Assembly (NCBI GenBank): GCA_965261475.1
Contig: OZ253454.1
Span: 1,426,001-1,490,000 of the forward strand
Length of the DNA: 64,000 nt
Direction: 5' to 3'
Source of the DNA: G965261475 sp965261475 [NCBI: bacterium]
Lineage (GTDB): Bacteria > SAR324 > XYD2-FULL-50-16
Under the pieces are notes generated by a model. The model was given only the letters and a program-made list of their open reading frames with translations, was not told the DNA's origin and searched no databases. The position numbers and the translations under genes are program-made. Shown here piece by piece: positions 37,826-46,846 of this stretch. The stretch's first letter is position 1. Each line of letters opens with the position of its first letter.

Positions 37826-38233
37826 TTGTTAGATCAACTATCAGAAAAAACAGAGCATATAGATCAAAATATACGTATTGGAGTGCGTACTGTTTACTTG
37901 CCGCAAATTTCTAGTGAGAAAAACAATTTATACGCCTTTGGTTATTTTATAGAAATTCAAAATTTAACCTCTCAAAAAATTCAGCTTTTAGATCGCAAAT
38001 GGGACATTTACAACGATAAAGAAGAAGTAAAAAAAATAGCAGGGGAAGGAGTGGTAGGAAAACAACCTATTTTGACTTTGAAAGAAACTTTTTGCTACAA
38101 TAGCTGGGTGCAAATTGCCACCCCCGCTGGAAAAATGCAAGGATCCTATACAATGCAAGATACATTGACAAAAAAAGAGTTTGTAGTTAAGATTCCTGTG
38201 TTTTATCTAATCCACCCACAAATACTTCACTAA
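37826..38233 (+). CDS. apaG: ApaG domain protein
   Basis: A 135-residue immunoglobulin-like fold protein. Diagnostic motifs are FGYFIEIQNLTSQKIQLLDRKW (about 38-59, quoted in full below 20 elsewhere; key residues Y-x-I-x-I-x-N, L-L-x-R-x-W), GEGVVGKQP (about 75) and a C-terminal KIPVFYL near 122. ApaG is linked to Co2+/Mg2+ efflux and may bind pyrophosphate; its role is unsettled. The TTG start is the only close candidate. pcm begins at the next base after its stop. Confidence 0.88.
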   Translation: MLDQLSEKTEHIDQNIRIGVRTVYLPQISSEKNNLYAFGYFIEIQNLTSQKIQLLDRKWDIYNDKEEVKKIAGEGVVGKQPILTLKETFCYNSWVQIATPAGKMQGSYTMQDTLTKKEFVVKIPVFYLIHPQILH

Positions 38234-38872
38234 ATGAACAAGTCTTGGAGCCAAGAGGTAGCAAAAATGTTGCAAGAGCAAATAATATCTCGCTTGCTAA
38301 ATAACAAAGAGTTATTAGAGGCAATGAAAAAAATACCTAGACATTTGTTTGTCAGCGAACAACATAGACAACAAGCCTACATGGACACTCCTTTGCCTAT
38401 TGGGAATGGACAAACCATCTCTCAACCCTATATTGTAGCTTTAATGACTAACGAAATTCTTAATTGCAAAAGAAACAAAGCGTTAGAAATAGGAACAGGT
38501 TGTGGCTACCAAACTGCAATCCTAAGCAAAATTTTTAACCAAGTTTTTACTTTAGAGAGAATTTATCGTTTATATTTAGAAGCAAAAAATAACATTCGTA
38601 AACTTGCTCTTGAAAATATTCACCACTATTTTAAAGACGGTTATCAAGGTCTGCTAACAAAATCTCCTTTTGATGCAATTTTGATAACTTGCGCTGCACC
38701 CGATTTACCACAAAATTTATGTCAGCAATTAGCAATAGGAGGAAAAATGCTGTTGCCTTTGGGGCAAGAAAAACAAAAATTGCTCGTAATACAGAGAATA
38801 TCAAAACACCAATTTAAAAAAAAATATCTTGGAGATGTGTGTTTTGTACCAATGCTTTGCTCCTTAGAGTAA
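38234..38872 (+). CDS. pcm: Protein-L-isoaspartate O-methyltransferase
   Basis: A 212-residue SAM-dependent enzyme that repairs isoaspartyl damage. MKKIPRHLFV (about 33), the family motif GNGQTISQPYIVALM (about 58-72), the SAM-binding motif ALEIGTGCGYQTA near 82 and KMLLPLG near 177 support it. It is directly joined to apaG and 3 bp before folC, a compact operon. Confidence 0.93.
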   Translation: MNKSWSQEVAKMLQEQIISRLLNNKELLEAMKKIPRHLFVSEQHRQQAYMDTPLPIGNGQTISQPYIVALMTNEILNCKRNKALEIGTGCGYQTAILSKIFNQVFTLERIYRLYLEAKNNIRKLALENIHHYFKDGYQGLLTKSPFDAILITCAAPDLPQNLCQQLAIGGKMLLPLGQEKQKLLVIQRISKHQFKKKYLGDVCFVPMLCSLE

Positions 38873-38875
38873 AAA

Positions 38876-40213
38876 ATGAATCAAAAAATACTAGATTTTA
38901 TTTACAGATTGGGAGAGTTTCAAATTCGTTTAGGCTTGAGTAATAGCTATAAGCTAATGGAGCTATTAGGCAATCCTCAGCGACACCCAAGAATTATTCA
39001 CATTGCTGGCACAAACGGCAAAGGCTCTACCCTATCTTTTTTAGAAAAACTTTTACTAGACAGCGGTTTTTCTGTATGCTTAACAACTTCCCCGCATCTT
39101 TTGAGTTATCAAGAAAGATTTCGTTTTCAAGGCATAGCTATTACAGCAAAAGAATTAGAACAAGTTTTTATAGAAATTTGCGAAAAATGCAATATTAGCC
39201 TTGATAGTAGCCCAGAAAATTGGCTAGTACAGCCTACTTTTTTTGAATTTAGTATTGCCCTCGCATTTTATTGGTTTCAAAAAAAACAGCCAGATTATAT
39301 TTTGTTAGAAACAGGCATGGGAGGAAGACTGGACTCTACCAACGTGGTAGAAAATAGCTTGGTTTGTGGCTTTACTACTATTTCTTTTGATCACAGTGAA
39401 TTTTTAGGAGATTCTTTGGAATCTATCGCCAACGAAAAATTTGGTATTATTAAACCGCATTCCAAAATAGTCAGCACAAAGCAACAGCCTCTAGTAACAA
39501 AAATTCTCAAAACAAAATTCCCACACAACCAGCAAGCTATCTTAGGAGAAAATTTTTTTCTCAAAAAAAAAAAAAATATTTTTTTTTTTGAGAAAAACAC
39601 GGCGAAAGCAAAACTTAGTTTTTCTTTTAAAAAACTCTTGTTAGCAGGAGAGCATCAATTAGAAAATGCTACAGTTGCTGTAGAAATTTACCTAACAGCA
39701 GTGCCACAAAAAAAACAGCTCTCACCAACAAGTATTGCATATAGTTTAAGCCGTACGCGTTGGGTTGGAAGATTGCAATACATAAAAAGTAAAGCTCCTA
39801 CATTACTTTTAGAAGCAGCACACAATGCACAAGGAGTAAGAATTTTAGGACAATATTTATCTCAGCAACACACTAAAGATAAAATTTTATGCGTTATACA
39901 TTGGCTAAAAAATAAAAACCTCGCTAAAGAGCTCAAAACTTGGCGACTAACAAATATACAATTTTTGCCTGTATATTTTACTCATCCTAAGGCAAACGAT
40001 GCTCAAAAAATTTACTCGGATTTATCTCAAATTACTAACAATGTTTTTGCTCCACAAAAGTTAAAGCAAATAATTCAAAACTACATAAATAAAAATTTTA
40101 ATCATTACGACCTAGTATTGATTACAGGTTCTATCTATCTTTTAGGAGCATTTTGTCATAACTTAATAGAACAAAACATTTGTTTTACTCAAAAAAAAAT
40201 TTATGACATCTAG
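38876..40213 (+). CDS. folC: Folylpolyglutamate/dihydrofolate synthase
   Basis: A Mur-ligase-like enzyme of 445 residues that makes dihydrofolate and adds glutamates. The ATP loop HIAGTNGKGST (about 42-52), TTSPHLLSYQERF (about 72) and LLETGMGGRLDSTN (about 143) are typical. EAAHNAQG (about 313) marks the C-terminal domain. The stretch around residues 225-243 is a low-complexity K/F-rich insert coded by an A14 and a T11 run, see the inverted repeat there. The reading frame is open through it. It overlaps comM by 11 bp. Confidence 0.93.
   Translation: MNQKILDFIYRLGEFQIRLGLSNSYKLMELLGNPQRHPRIIHIAGTNGKGSTLSFLEKLLLDSGFSVCLTTSPHLLSYQERFRFQGIAITAKELEQVFIEICEKCNISLDSSPENWLVQPTFFEFSIALAFYWFQKKQPDYILLETGMGGRLDSTNVVENSLVCGFTTISFDHSEFLGDSLESIANEKFGIIKPHSKIVSTKQQPLVTKILKTKFPHNQQAILGENFFLKKKKNIFFFEKNTAKAKLSFSFKKLLLAGEHQLENATVAVEIYLTAVPQKKQLSPTSIAYSLSRTRWVGRLQYIKSKAPTLLLEAAHNAQGVRILGQYLSQQHTKDKILCVIHWLKNKNLAKELKTWRLTNIQFLPVYFTHPKANDAQKIYSDLSQITNNVFAPQKLKQIIQNYINKNFNHYDLVLITGSIYLLGAFCHNLIEQNICFTQKKIYDI
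39555..39597. repeat. Perfect 19-bp inverted repeat of homopolymers inside folC
   Basis: Left arm 39555-39573 (five T, CTC, eleven A) and right arm 39579-39597 (eleven T, GAG, five A) are exact reverse complements with a 5-base loop. They sit inside the folC reading frame and encode Lys- then Phe-rich residues. The runs are candidate slippage sites. Confidence 0.9.
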
Positions 40214-41741
40214 TATTGCAACTACCAAAACTGCGAGTCTATGGGGTATTGAAGCCTATATTGTAGAAGTAGAGGTAGAAGCTAGTAAGGGCTCAACTTA
40301 CTTTAATGTGGTAGGTTTACCAGATAACATTATCAAAGAAAGCAGAGATCGAGTAACTGCTGCTTTGAATAACTTGCTCAAAGGCTTTGCTTTTTTTCGT
40401 TTAATTATCAACCTAGCTCCTGTAGACCTCAAAAAACAAGGCACAGGTTTTGACTTACCCCTAGCAATCGCTATTATGGCTGCCAATGATATTTTTCCTA
40501 AAGAAAAAATCAAAGAATATCTGTTAGTAGGCGAGCTTTCTTTACAAGGCAATTTAAGGAGAGTTACAGGAGTTTTACCTATTTTAATTAAAGCTAAAGA
40601 AAAAGGAATTCAAAAAATTATTTTACCCAAAGCAAATGAAAAAGAAGCTCAGCTGATTACTGGAATCAATGTTTATTTAGCAGAAAACCTGAAAGAGATT
40701 AAAGATTTTTTTGAATTTAATAAAAAATTGAGTATAGCAACCTATCAGCCGTTGAAAATCAAGACCAAATATCACTTAGAAGATTTATCAGAAGTTAGAG
40801 GTCAGCAACAAGCAAAAAGAGCGCTAGAAATTGCTGCTGCTGGAAACCATAACCTTTTATTTTGTGGTCCTCCTGGAACAGGAAAAACAATGTTAGCTAG
40901 CAGATTAAAAACCATTTTACCTCCGTTAAGTTTAGCAGAAGGATTAGAAATTTTAAAAATTTATTCCGCTTATAGCGGAAGCGGCATAGATACAAATTTT
41001 ACTACAGAAAGACCCTTTCGGACGCCCCATCACACCATCTCAAATGCAGGTTTGGTAGGCGGCGGCAGTTACCCAAAGGCAGGAGAGATCTCATTAGCTC
41101 ATAACGGAGTATTATTTTTAGATGAGCTACCAGAATTTCAAAGAGCTACTCTAGAAAACTTAAGACAGCCTATGGAAGCTAAAAAAATAACTATTGCTAG
41201 GGCGAATATGGTAGTTACTTTGCCAACGAGATTTTTGTTAATTGCTGCTATGAATCCTTGTCCTTGTGGCTATTTTGGAAGCGCCGTCAAAAAGTGTAAT
41301 TGTACTTCTTATCAAATCCAAAAATACCGCTCAAGAATATCAGGTCCTCTTTTGGATAGGATAGATTTACAAATAGAAATGCCTCACCTCTCTTTTGAAG
41401 AAATGCAACAAGCACAAAGTGGGGCAAGCAGCAAAAAAATACTACAAAAAGTAATGAAAGCACGCCATACTCAAAGACAAAGGTTTCAAAAAAATAACTA
41501 TAGTACAAACTCAGAGATGAGTACTCGACAAATAGAAGAATTTTGCTCTTTAGACCAAGAAGCAAATTTATTTTTAAAAAAAATCATAGATAAAGGGAAT
41601 TTTTCTAGCAGAGCCTATTACAAAATTTTAAAAATTACTAGGACTATTGCTGATTTAGCAGGCAAAGAGCAAATTGAATTATCACATTTAGCAGAAGCTG
41701 TGCATTATAGATTTTTAGACAAACAGGTTTTCCAATTCTAA
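40203..41741 (+). CDS. comM: YifB/ComM family AAA+ Mg-chelatase-like ATPase
   Basis: A 512-residue protein with an N-terminal Lon-like domain (VVGLPDNIIKESRDRV near 36; GTGFDLPLAIA near 84), a central AAA+ domain with Walker A CGPPGTGKTMLA (about 223) and Walker B VLFLDELPEF (about 302), and a zinc-type cluster CPCGYFG...CNC near 352. ComM is a hexameric helicase that helps branch migration of incoming DNA in natural transformation. comF is also present (57.3 kb) but broken. It overlaps folC by 11 bp. Confidence 0.93.
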   Translation: MTSSIATTKTASLWGIEAYIVEVEVEASKGSTYFNVVGLPDNIIKESRDRVTAALNNLLKGFAFFRLIINLAPVDLKKQGTGFDLPLAIAIMAANDIFPKEKIKEYLLVGELSLQGNLRRVTGVLPILIKAKEKGIQKIILPKANEKEAQLITGINVYLAENLKEIKDFFEFNKKLSIATYQPLKIKTKYHLEDLSEVRGQQQAKRALEIAAAGNHNLLFCGPPGTGKTMLASRLKTILPPLSLAEGLEILKIYSAYSGSGIDTNFTTERPFRTPHHTISNAGLVGGGSYPKAGEISLAHNGVLFLDELPEFQRATLENLRQPMEAKKITIARANMVVTLPTRFLLIAAMNPCPCGYFGSAVKKCNCTSYQIQKYRSRISGPLLDRIDLQIEMPHLSFEEMQQAQSGASSKKILQKVMKARHTQRQRFQKNNYSTNSEMSTRQIEEFCSLDQEANLFLKKIIDKGNFSSRAYYKILKITRTIADLAGKEQIELSHLAEAVHYRFLDKQVFQF

Positions 41742-41748
41742 GCACAAC

Positions 41749-41762
41749 TTTTAAGCTTAAAA
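41749..41762. promoter_or_regulatory. 14-bp palindrome just before thyA
   Basis: TTTTAAGCTTAAAA is a perfect palindrome lying 3 bp before the thyA ATG in the 24-bp gap after comM. Its position could affect thyA translation initiation or bind a protein; A/T composition makes a chance origin quite possible. Confidence 0.2.
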
Positions 41763-41765
41763 AAT

Positions 41766-42596
41766 ATGCAAAGTTATTTAAACCTCTTACAAGAAATTTT
41801 AAATAAAGGTGAAGAAAGACGCGAGCGCACAAATATTGGCACCCTATCGCTTTTTGGAAAACAGCAAAGATATAACTTACAACAAGGATTTCCTATACTA
41901 ACGACAAAAAAAATTCATTTTCAAAGCGTCATCGCCGAATTACTTTGGTTTCTACAAGGAAAAACTAATATTGCATACTTGCATCAAGAAAAATGTAGTA
42001 TTTGGGACGAATGGGCTGATGACAAGGGGAATCTAGGACCAATTTATGGAAAACAATGGAGAGATTGGGAAGGAAAAACAGGCAGAAGATACGATCAAAT
42101 TCAAAATATTTTACAACAACTCAAACACAACCCAACTAGCCGCAGAATATTATTGAGTTCTTGGAATTTAGACAATTTACCCAACGAAGACATTTCTCCG
42201 CAAGACAATGTATCCCAAGGAAAAATGGCGTTAGCTCCTTGTCATTTATTTTTTCAGCTTTTTGTGAGTAATAGACAACTTTCTTTGCTTTTTTACGCCA
42301 GAAGTCAAGATTTCTTTTTAGGCACACCTTTTAATATCGCAAGTTATGCTGCGCTCACCCATCTTTTTGCCTTACACTCAGATTTAGAAGTAGGAGAGCT
42401 TATTTGGACAGCAGGAGATGTGCATCTATACAAAAATCACTTACCACAAGCTAAAATGCAGATACAAAGAACACCGCACTCCTTACCAAAACTAAAAATC
42501 AAAAAAGCACAAAGTATTTTTAGCTATCAAACAACAGATTTTACCTTAGCTAATTACCAACATTACTCCGCTATTCCAGCACCTGTTGCAATTTAA
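41766..42596 (+). CDS. thyA: Thymidylate synthase
   Basis: A 276-residue enzyme that makes dTMP from dUMP with methylene-THF. GEERRERTNIG (about 17-27), GPIYGKQWRDW (about 90), the SRRILLSSWN phosphate-binding motif (about 123), the catalytic Cys in MALAPCHLFFQ (about 155) and GDVHLYKNH (about 220) are all intact. A small extra segment near 135-147 makes it longer than the 264-residue E. coli form. It is the last gene of the plus-strand folate/repair run. Confidence 0.96.
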   Translation: MQSYLNLLQEILNKGEERRERTNIGTLSLFGKQQRYNLQQGFPILTTKKIHFQSVIAELLWFLQGKTNIAYLHQEKCSIWDEWADDKGNLGPIYGKQWRDWEGKTGRRYDQIQNILQQLKHNPTSRRILLSSWNLDNLPNEDISPQDNVSQGKMALAPCHLFFQLFVSNRQLSLLFYARSQDFFLGTPFNIASYAALTHLFALHSDLEVGELIWTAGDVHLYKNHLPQAKMQIQRTPHSLPKLKIKKAQSIFSYQTTDFTLANYQHYSAIPAPVAI

Positions 42597-42656
42597 AATT
42601 TTTATTTCTTTGGCTTGAGGGCTGTCTCAAAAAACCACAGAGTGCAAATTTATTAA

Positions 42657-42713
42657 GCAGAGACATTGTAACCGGACAATAATACTGATTTTTGGCGTTT
42701 TAATACTTTTCAT
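42657..42713 (-). pseudogene. Truncated tenth GT2 array copy (5' remnant)
   Basis: Reading the minus strand from ATG 42713 gives M-K-S-I-K-T-P-K-I-S-I-I-V, the array N-terminus. About 40 bases match the other copies closely; a 2-base deletion then shifts the frame and homology stops near 42657. The upstream spacer (42714-42779) matches the array spacers. It marks the downstream edge of the array and shows that more copies once existed or that a duplication ended here. Confidence 0.7.
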
Positions 42714-42779
42714 AATTTTTAAGGTTAATGCTGACTAATTTTTATCTATGCTACTGGTGAGTTTTATTTTTGATTAAAA

Positions 42780-43733
42780 TTATTTAGCAGTGAAGATCTT
42801 TTTTAAAAACAAAGTTCCGTATTTTCTAAATTGCCAATAACATCCATCAATAATGCAATATAATAAAAAATCATACCCTAGGTTTGTTGCTACCCTACAA
42901 GTTGCAAGATACCCAAAGAATCTCACATGTTCGCGATAGCGGAAGTTATGAAACAACGATCTTCTATCTTGCCATGATAAATTGTATTTTTTTGCTAGTG
43001 CTAGGTTACACCTCAGAGCAAAATTGTGATCCTCAATGAGTTTCTTAGTCCAACAAGCAGTAATCGAGCCTATTCTCTTGTAATAAAAATAACTAGCATC
43101 ACAGGTAAAAGCAATGTTCTCTGCGTCCAGGAGAATTTCTGGAATCAAAATCATATCCTCACAATCGCGACCTTCAGCAAAAAACTTGCTAGCAAAAAGC
43201 TCTTTTTTGTATAGCTTACAACACGCTGACCATTCTATGTGATATAGAAAAATCAACTTTAATCTCTCGTTTTTATCTTCTACTTGCTTTGTGAGCTTAG
43301 CTACAGATTTTTTAGGGTCATTAACATAGCATCCTTGATAGCATTCTTGATAACCAGTAAGAGCTACTAGATCCGCCTTGCTTGCTTGGGCTTTTTGATA
43401 GGTTGCTGCGCAAAAATTAGGAGAGATAGCGTCATCTGAGTCTACAAAGCTCAAGTAGTCTCCTTGGGCTATTTTGATACCTGCGTTTCTAGCAGACGAC
43501 AGTCCTTGGTTTTTTTGCCTTATAATACGCACCAGAGGTTTGTTTTTGGGTTTATTTTTGATGAGGGAGCGTATTTTTGATACAGAATCATCTGTAGAGC
43601 CATCGTCTATAAAGATAATTTCTAGAGAAGTAAATGTTTGACAGAGCAAACTGCTAACGCATCTTTCTATGTAGGCAGAAACATTATACACAGGGACAAT
43701 AATACTGATTTTGGGCGTTCTACTACTTTTCAT
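42780..43733 (-). CDS. GT2 glycosyltransferase, array copy 1
   Basis: A 317-residue GT-A fold enzyme. ISIIVPVYNVSAYIERC (9-25), IFIDDGSTDDS (about 42), QKNQGLSSARNAG (about 76) and the DxD-type metal motif FVDSDDAISP (about 99) make the catalytic half, which is shared by all copies. Its middle reads ALTGYQECYQGCYVNDP and SITACWTKKLIEDHNF; its tail ends in FLKKIFTAK. It shares the SITACWTKKL block and tail with copy 3. It has no membrane segment, so it acts at the cytoplasmic face, presumably on a lipid-linked surface glycan. Donor and acceptor are unknown. Confidence 0.9.
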   Translation of the reverse strand: MKSSRTPKISIIVPVYNVSAYIERCVSSLLCQTFTSLEIIFIDDGSTDDSVSKIRSLIKNKPKNKPLVRIIRQKNQGLSSARNAGIKIAQGDYLSFVDSDDAISPNFCAATYQKAQASKADLVALTGYQECYQGCYVNDPKKSVAKLTKQVEDKNERLKLIFLYHIEWSACCKLYKKELFASKFFAEGRDCEDMILIPEILLDAENIAFTCDASYFYYKRIGSITACWTKKLIEDHNFALRCNLALAKKYNLSWQDRRSLFHNFRYREHVRFFGYLATCRVATNLGYDFLLYCIIDGCYWQFRKYGTLFLKKIFTAK

Positions 43734-43799
43734 AATTTTTAAGGTTAATGCTTACTAATTTTTATCTATGCTACTGGTGAGTTTTATTTTTGATTAAAA

Positions 43800-44756
43800 T
43801 TATCTAGCAGTGAAGATCTTTTTTAAAAACAAAGTTCCGTATTTTCTAAATTGCCAATAACATCCATCAATAATGCAATATAATAAAAAATCATACCCTA
43901 GGTTTGTTGCTACCCTACAAGTTGCAAGATACCCAAAGAATCTCACATGTTCGCGATAGTGGAAGTGACGAAACAAAGATCTTCTATCTTGCCCTGATAA
44001 ATTGTATTTTTTTGCTAGTGCTAGATTGCACTGCAAACCAAAATTGTGATCTGAAAATCGTTTCTTCGTCCAGCCAGTATTGCAAATACTGCCTACTCTT
44101 TGATAATAAAAATAGTTAGCATCACAGGTAAAAGCAATACTCTCAGAATCCATGAGAATTTCTGGAATCAAAATCCGATCCTCGTGATAGCGACCTTTAG
44201 CAAAAAACTTGCTAACAAAAAGTTCTTTTTTGTATAGCTTACCCCATGCTAACAAATCTATGTGACTTAGAAAAATCAATTTTAATCTATCTTTTTTATC
44301 TTTTGCCTGCTTTGTGAGCTTAGCTACAGATTTTTTAGGGTCATTAACATAGCATCCTTGATAGCATTCTTGATAACCAGTAAGAGCTACTAGATCCGCC
44401 TTGCTTGCTTGGGCTTTTTGATAGGTTGCTGCGCAAAAATTAGGAGAGATAGCGTCATCGGAATCTACAAAGCTCAAGTAGTCCCCTTGAGCTATCTTGA
44501 TACCTGCATTTCTAGCAGACGACAGTCCTTGGTTTTTTTGCCTTATAATACGCACCAGAGGTTTGTTTTTGGGTTTATTTTTGATGAGAGAGCGTATTTT
44601 TGGTACAGAATCATCTACAGAGCCATCGTCTATAAAGATAATTTCTAGAGAAGTAAATGTTTGACAGAGCAAACTGCTAACGCATCTTTCTATGTAGGCA
44701 GAAACATTATACACAGGGACAATAATACTGATTTTGGGCGTTCTACTACTTTTCAT
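43800..44756 (-). CDS. GT2 glycosyltransferase, array copy 2
   Basis: Same N-terminal catalytic half as copy 1 (IDDGSVDDS, VDSDD). The middle differs: LIFLSHIDLLAWGKLYKK and SICNTGWTKKRFSDHNF. The SICNT block matches copy 5, while the last 60 residues are as in copies 1 and 3. It is therefore a mosaic, best explained by recombination between array members. At 318 residues the frame is intact. Variation lies in the half that in GT2 enzymes usually contacts the acceptor (family knowledge), so a shift in acceptor specificity is a reasonable inference. Confidence 0.9.
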   Translation of the reverse strand: MKSSRTPKISIIVPVYNVSAYIERCVSSLLCQTFTSLEIIFIDDGSVDDSVPKIRSLIKNKPKNKPLVRIIRQKNQGLSSARNAGIKIAQGDYLSFVDSDDAISPNFCAATYQKAQASKADLVALTGYQECYQGCYVNDPKKSVAKLTKQAKDKKDRLKLIFLSHIDLLAWGKLYKKELFVSKFFAKGRYHEDRILIPEILMDSESIAFTCDANYFYYQRVGSICNTGWTKKRFSDHNFGLQCNLALAKKYNLSGQDRRSLFRHFHYREHVRFFGYLATCRVATNLGYDFLLYCIIDGCYWQFRKYGTLFLKKIFTAR

Positions 44757-44822
44757 AATTTTTAAGGTTAATGCTTACTAATTTTTATCTATGCTACTGG
44801 TGAGTTTTATTTTTGATTAAAA

Positions 44823-45776
44823 TTATCTAGCAGTGAAGATCTTTTTTAAAAACAAAGTTCCGTATTTTCTAAATTGCCAATAACATCCATCAATAATGCA
44901 ATATAATAAAAAATCATACCCTAGGTTTGTTGCTACCCTACAAGTTGCAAGATATCCAAAGAATCTCACATGTTCGCGATAGCGGAAGTTATGAAACAAC
45001 GATCTTCTATCTTGCCATGATAAATTGTATTTTTTTGCTAGTGCTAGGTTACACCTCAGAGCAAAATTGTGATCCTCAACGAGTTTCTTAGTCCAACAAG
45101 CAGTAATCGAGCCTATTCTCTTGTAATAAAAATAACTAGCATCACAGGTAAAAGCAATACTCTCAGCATCCAGGAGAATTTCTGGAATCAAAATCATATC
45201 CTCACAATCGCGACCCTCATCAAAAAACTTACCAGCAAAAAGCTCTTTTTTATATAGCTTGCCCCATGCTGCCCAGAATATATGCCCTAAGAAAATAGAT
45301 TTGAATCTCTCGTTTTTATCTTCTGCTTGCTTTGTGAGCTTAGCTACAGATTTTTTAGGGCGATGAACATAGCATCCTTGATAGCATTCTTGATAACCAG
45401 TAAGAGCTACTAGATCTGCCTTGCTTGCTTGGGCTTTTTGATAGGTGACCTCACAAAAATTAGGAGAGATAGCGTCATCAGAATCTACAAAGCTCAAGTA
45501 GTCTCCTTGAGCTATCTTGATACCTGCGTTTCTAGCAGATGACAGTCCTTGGTTTTTTTGCCTTATAATACGCACCAAGAATTGATTTCTGGGTTTGTTT
45601 TTGATTAGAGAGCGTATTTCTGGCACAGAATCATCTGTCGAGCCATCGTCTATAAAGATAATTTCTATAGAAGAGAGTGTTTGACAGAGCAAACTACTAA
45701 CGCATCTTTCTATGTAGGCAGAAACATTATACACAGGAACAATAATACTAATTTTTGGTGTTTTGCTACTTTTCAT
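44823..45776 (-). CDS. GT2 glycosyltransferase, array copy 3
   Basis: A 317-residue enzyme that resembles copy 1 in the catalytic core, in SITACWTKKLVEDHNFALRC and in the tail. It differs at YVHRPKKSVAKL (the HRP form shared with copies 4 and 6) and LSSIEIIFIDDG (the LSS form close to copy 4). Its upstream spacer, 45777-45796 and on, is of the TTCTTAGCTAGTG type, unlike copies 1 and 2. Metal-binding VDSDD is intact. Confidence 0.9.
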   Translation of the reverse strand: MKSSKTPKISIIVPVYNVSAYIERCVSSLLCQTLSSIEIIFIDDGSTDDSVPEIRSLIKNKPRNQFLVRIIRQKNQGLSSARNAGIKIAQGDYLSFVDSDDAISPNFCEVTYQKAQASKADLVALTGYQECYQGCYVHRPKKSVAKLTKQAEDKNERFKSIFLGHIFWAAWGKLYKKELFAGKFFDEGRDCEDMILIPEILLDAESIAFTCDASYFYYKRIGSITACWTKKLVEDHNFALRCNLALAKKYNLSWQDRRSLFHNFRYREHVRFFGYLATCRVATNLGYDFLLYCIIDGCYWQFRKYGTLFLKKIFTAR

Positions 45777-45796
45777 AATTTCTTAGCTAGTGTTAT

Positions 45797-46786
45797 TTAC
45801 TCATTTTTATCTATGCTGCTTGCAGTTTTGTTTTTATTTTTAGGAGTACCAAACTTTTTAAAAAAATTTTGTTTCGACCTTCTCAAATAAGCATAACATT
45901 TGTAAAAAATACCATATAACAAAAAATCATACCCTAGGTTTCTTGCTGCTTGATAGGTTGCGAGATACCCGAAGTCTCTCACATGTTCACAATAGCAGAA
46001 TCGACTAGATACAGATAATCTGTCATACCATGCTAGAGAGTATTTTTTTGCTAGTGCTAGGTTGCATTTCAGAGCAAAATTGTGATCTGAAAAGAGTTTC
46101 TTTGTCCAACAAGCAGTTATACTGCCTACTCTTTGATAATAAAAATAGTTAGCATCACAGGTAAAAGCAATGCTCTCAGCGTCCAGGAGAATTTCTGGAA
46201 TCAAAATAATATCCTCGTAATAACGACCTTTAGCAAATAACTTCCGAGCAAAAAGCTCTTTTTTGTATAGTTTGCCCCACGCTGACCAGGATATGTGTTT
46301 TAGAAAAATTAACTTTAATCTCTTTTTTTTATCTTCTGCTTGCTTTATGAGCTCAGATACAGATTTTCTAGGGCGATGAACATAGCATCCTTGATAGCAT
46401 GCTTGCATATCAACAATCACTAGATCCGCCTTGCTTGCTTGAGCTTTTTGATAGGTGGCTTGGCAAAAATTAGGAGAGATAGCGTCATCAGAATCTACAA
46501 AGCTCAAGTAGTCCCCTTGGGCTATCTTGATACCTGCGTTTCTAGCAGACGACAATCCTTGATTTTTTTGCCTTATAATACGCACCAAGAATTTGTTTTT
46601 GGGTTTGTTTTTGATGAGAGAGCGTATTTTTGATACAGAATCATCTACAGAGCCATCGTCTATGAAGATAATTTCTAGAGAAGAGAGTGTTTGACAGAGC
46701 AAACTACTAACGCATCTTTCTATGTAGGCAGAAACATTATACACAGGGACAATAATACTGATTTTGGGAGTTTTAATACTTGTCAT
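45797..46786 (-). CDS. GT2 glycosyltransferase, array copy 4
   Basis: A 329-residue copy. The middle block is LVIVDMQACYQGC with YVHRPRKSVSEL; the 3' half reads SVSSRFCYCEHVRDFGYLA as in copy 5. The stop codon lies further downstream than in copies 1-3 and 5, so the sequence that is spacer there is translated here into a tail ending KNKTASSIDKNE. The start is MTSIKTPKIS rather than MKSS. Catalytic motifs IDDGSVDDS and VDSDD are intact. Confidence 0.9.
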   Translation of the reverse strand: MTSIKTPKISIIVPVYNVSAYIERCVSSLLCQTLSSLEIIFIDDGSVDDSVSKIRSLIKNKPKNKFLVRIIRQKNQGLSSARNAGIKIAQGDYLSFVDSDDAISPNFCQATYQKAQASKADLVIVDMQACYQGCYVHRPRKSVSELIKQAEDKKKRLKLIFLKHISWSAWGKLYKKELFARKLFAKGRYYEDIILIPEILLDAESIAFTCDANYFYYQRVGSITACWTKKLFSDHNFALKCNLALAKKYSLAWYDRLSVSSRFCYCEHVRDFGYLATYQAARNLGYDFLLYGIFYKCYAYLRRSKQNFFKKFGTPKNKNKTASSIDKNE

Positions 46787-46846
46787 AATTTTTAAGGTTA
46801 ATGCTTACTAATTTTTATCTATACTGCTGGTGAGTTTTATTTTTGA

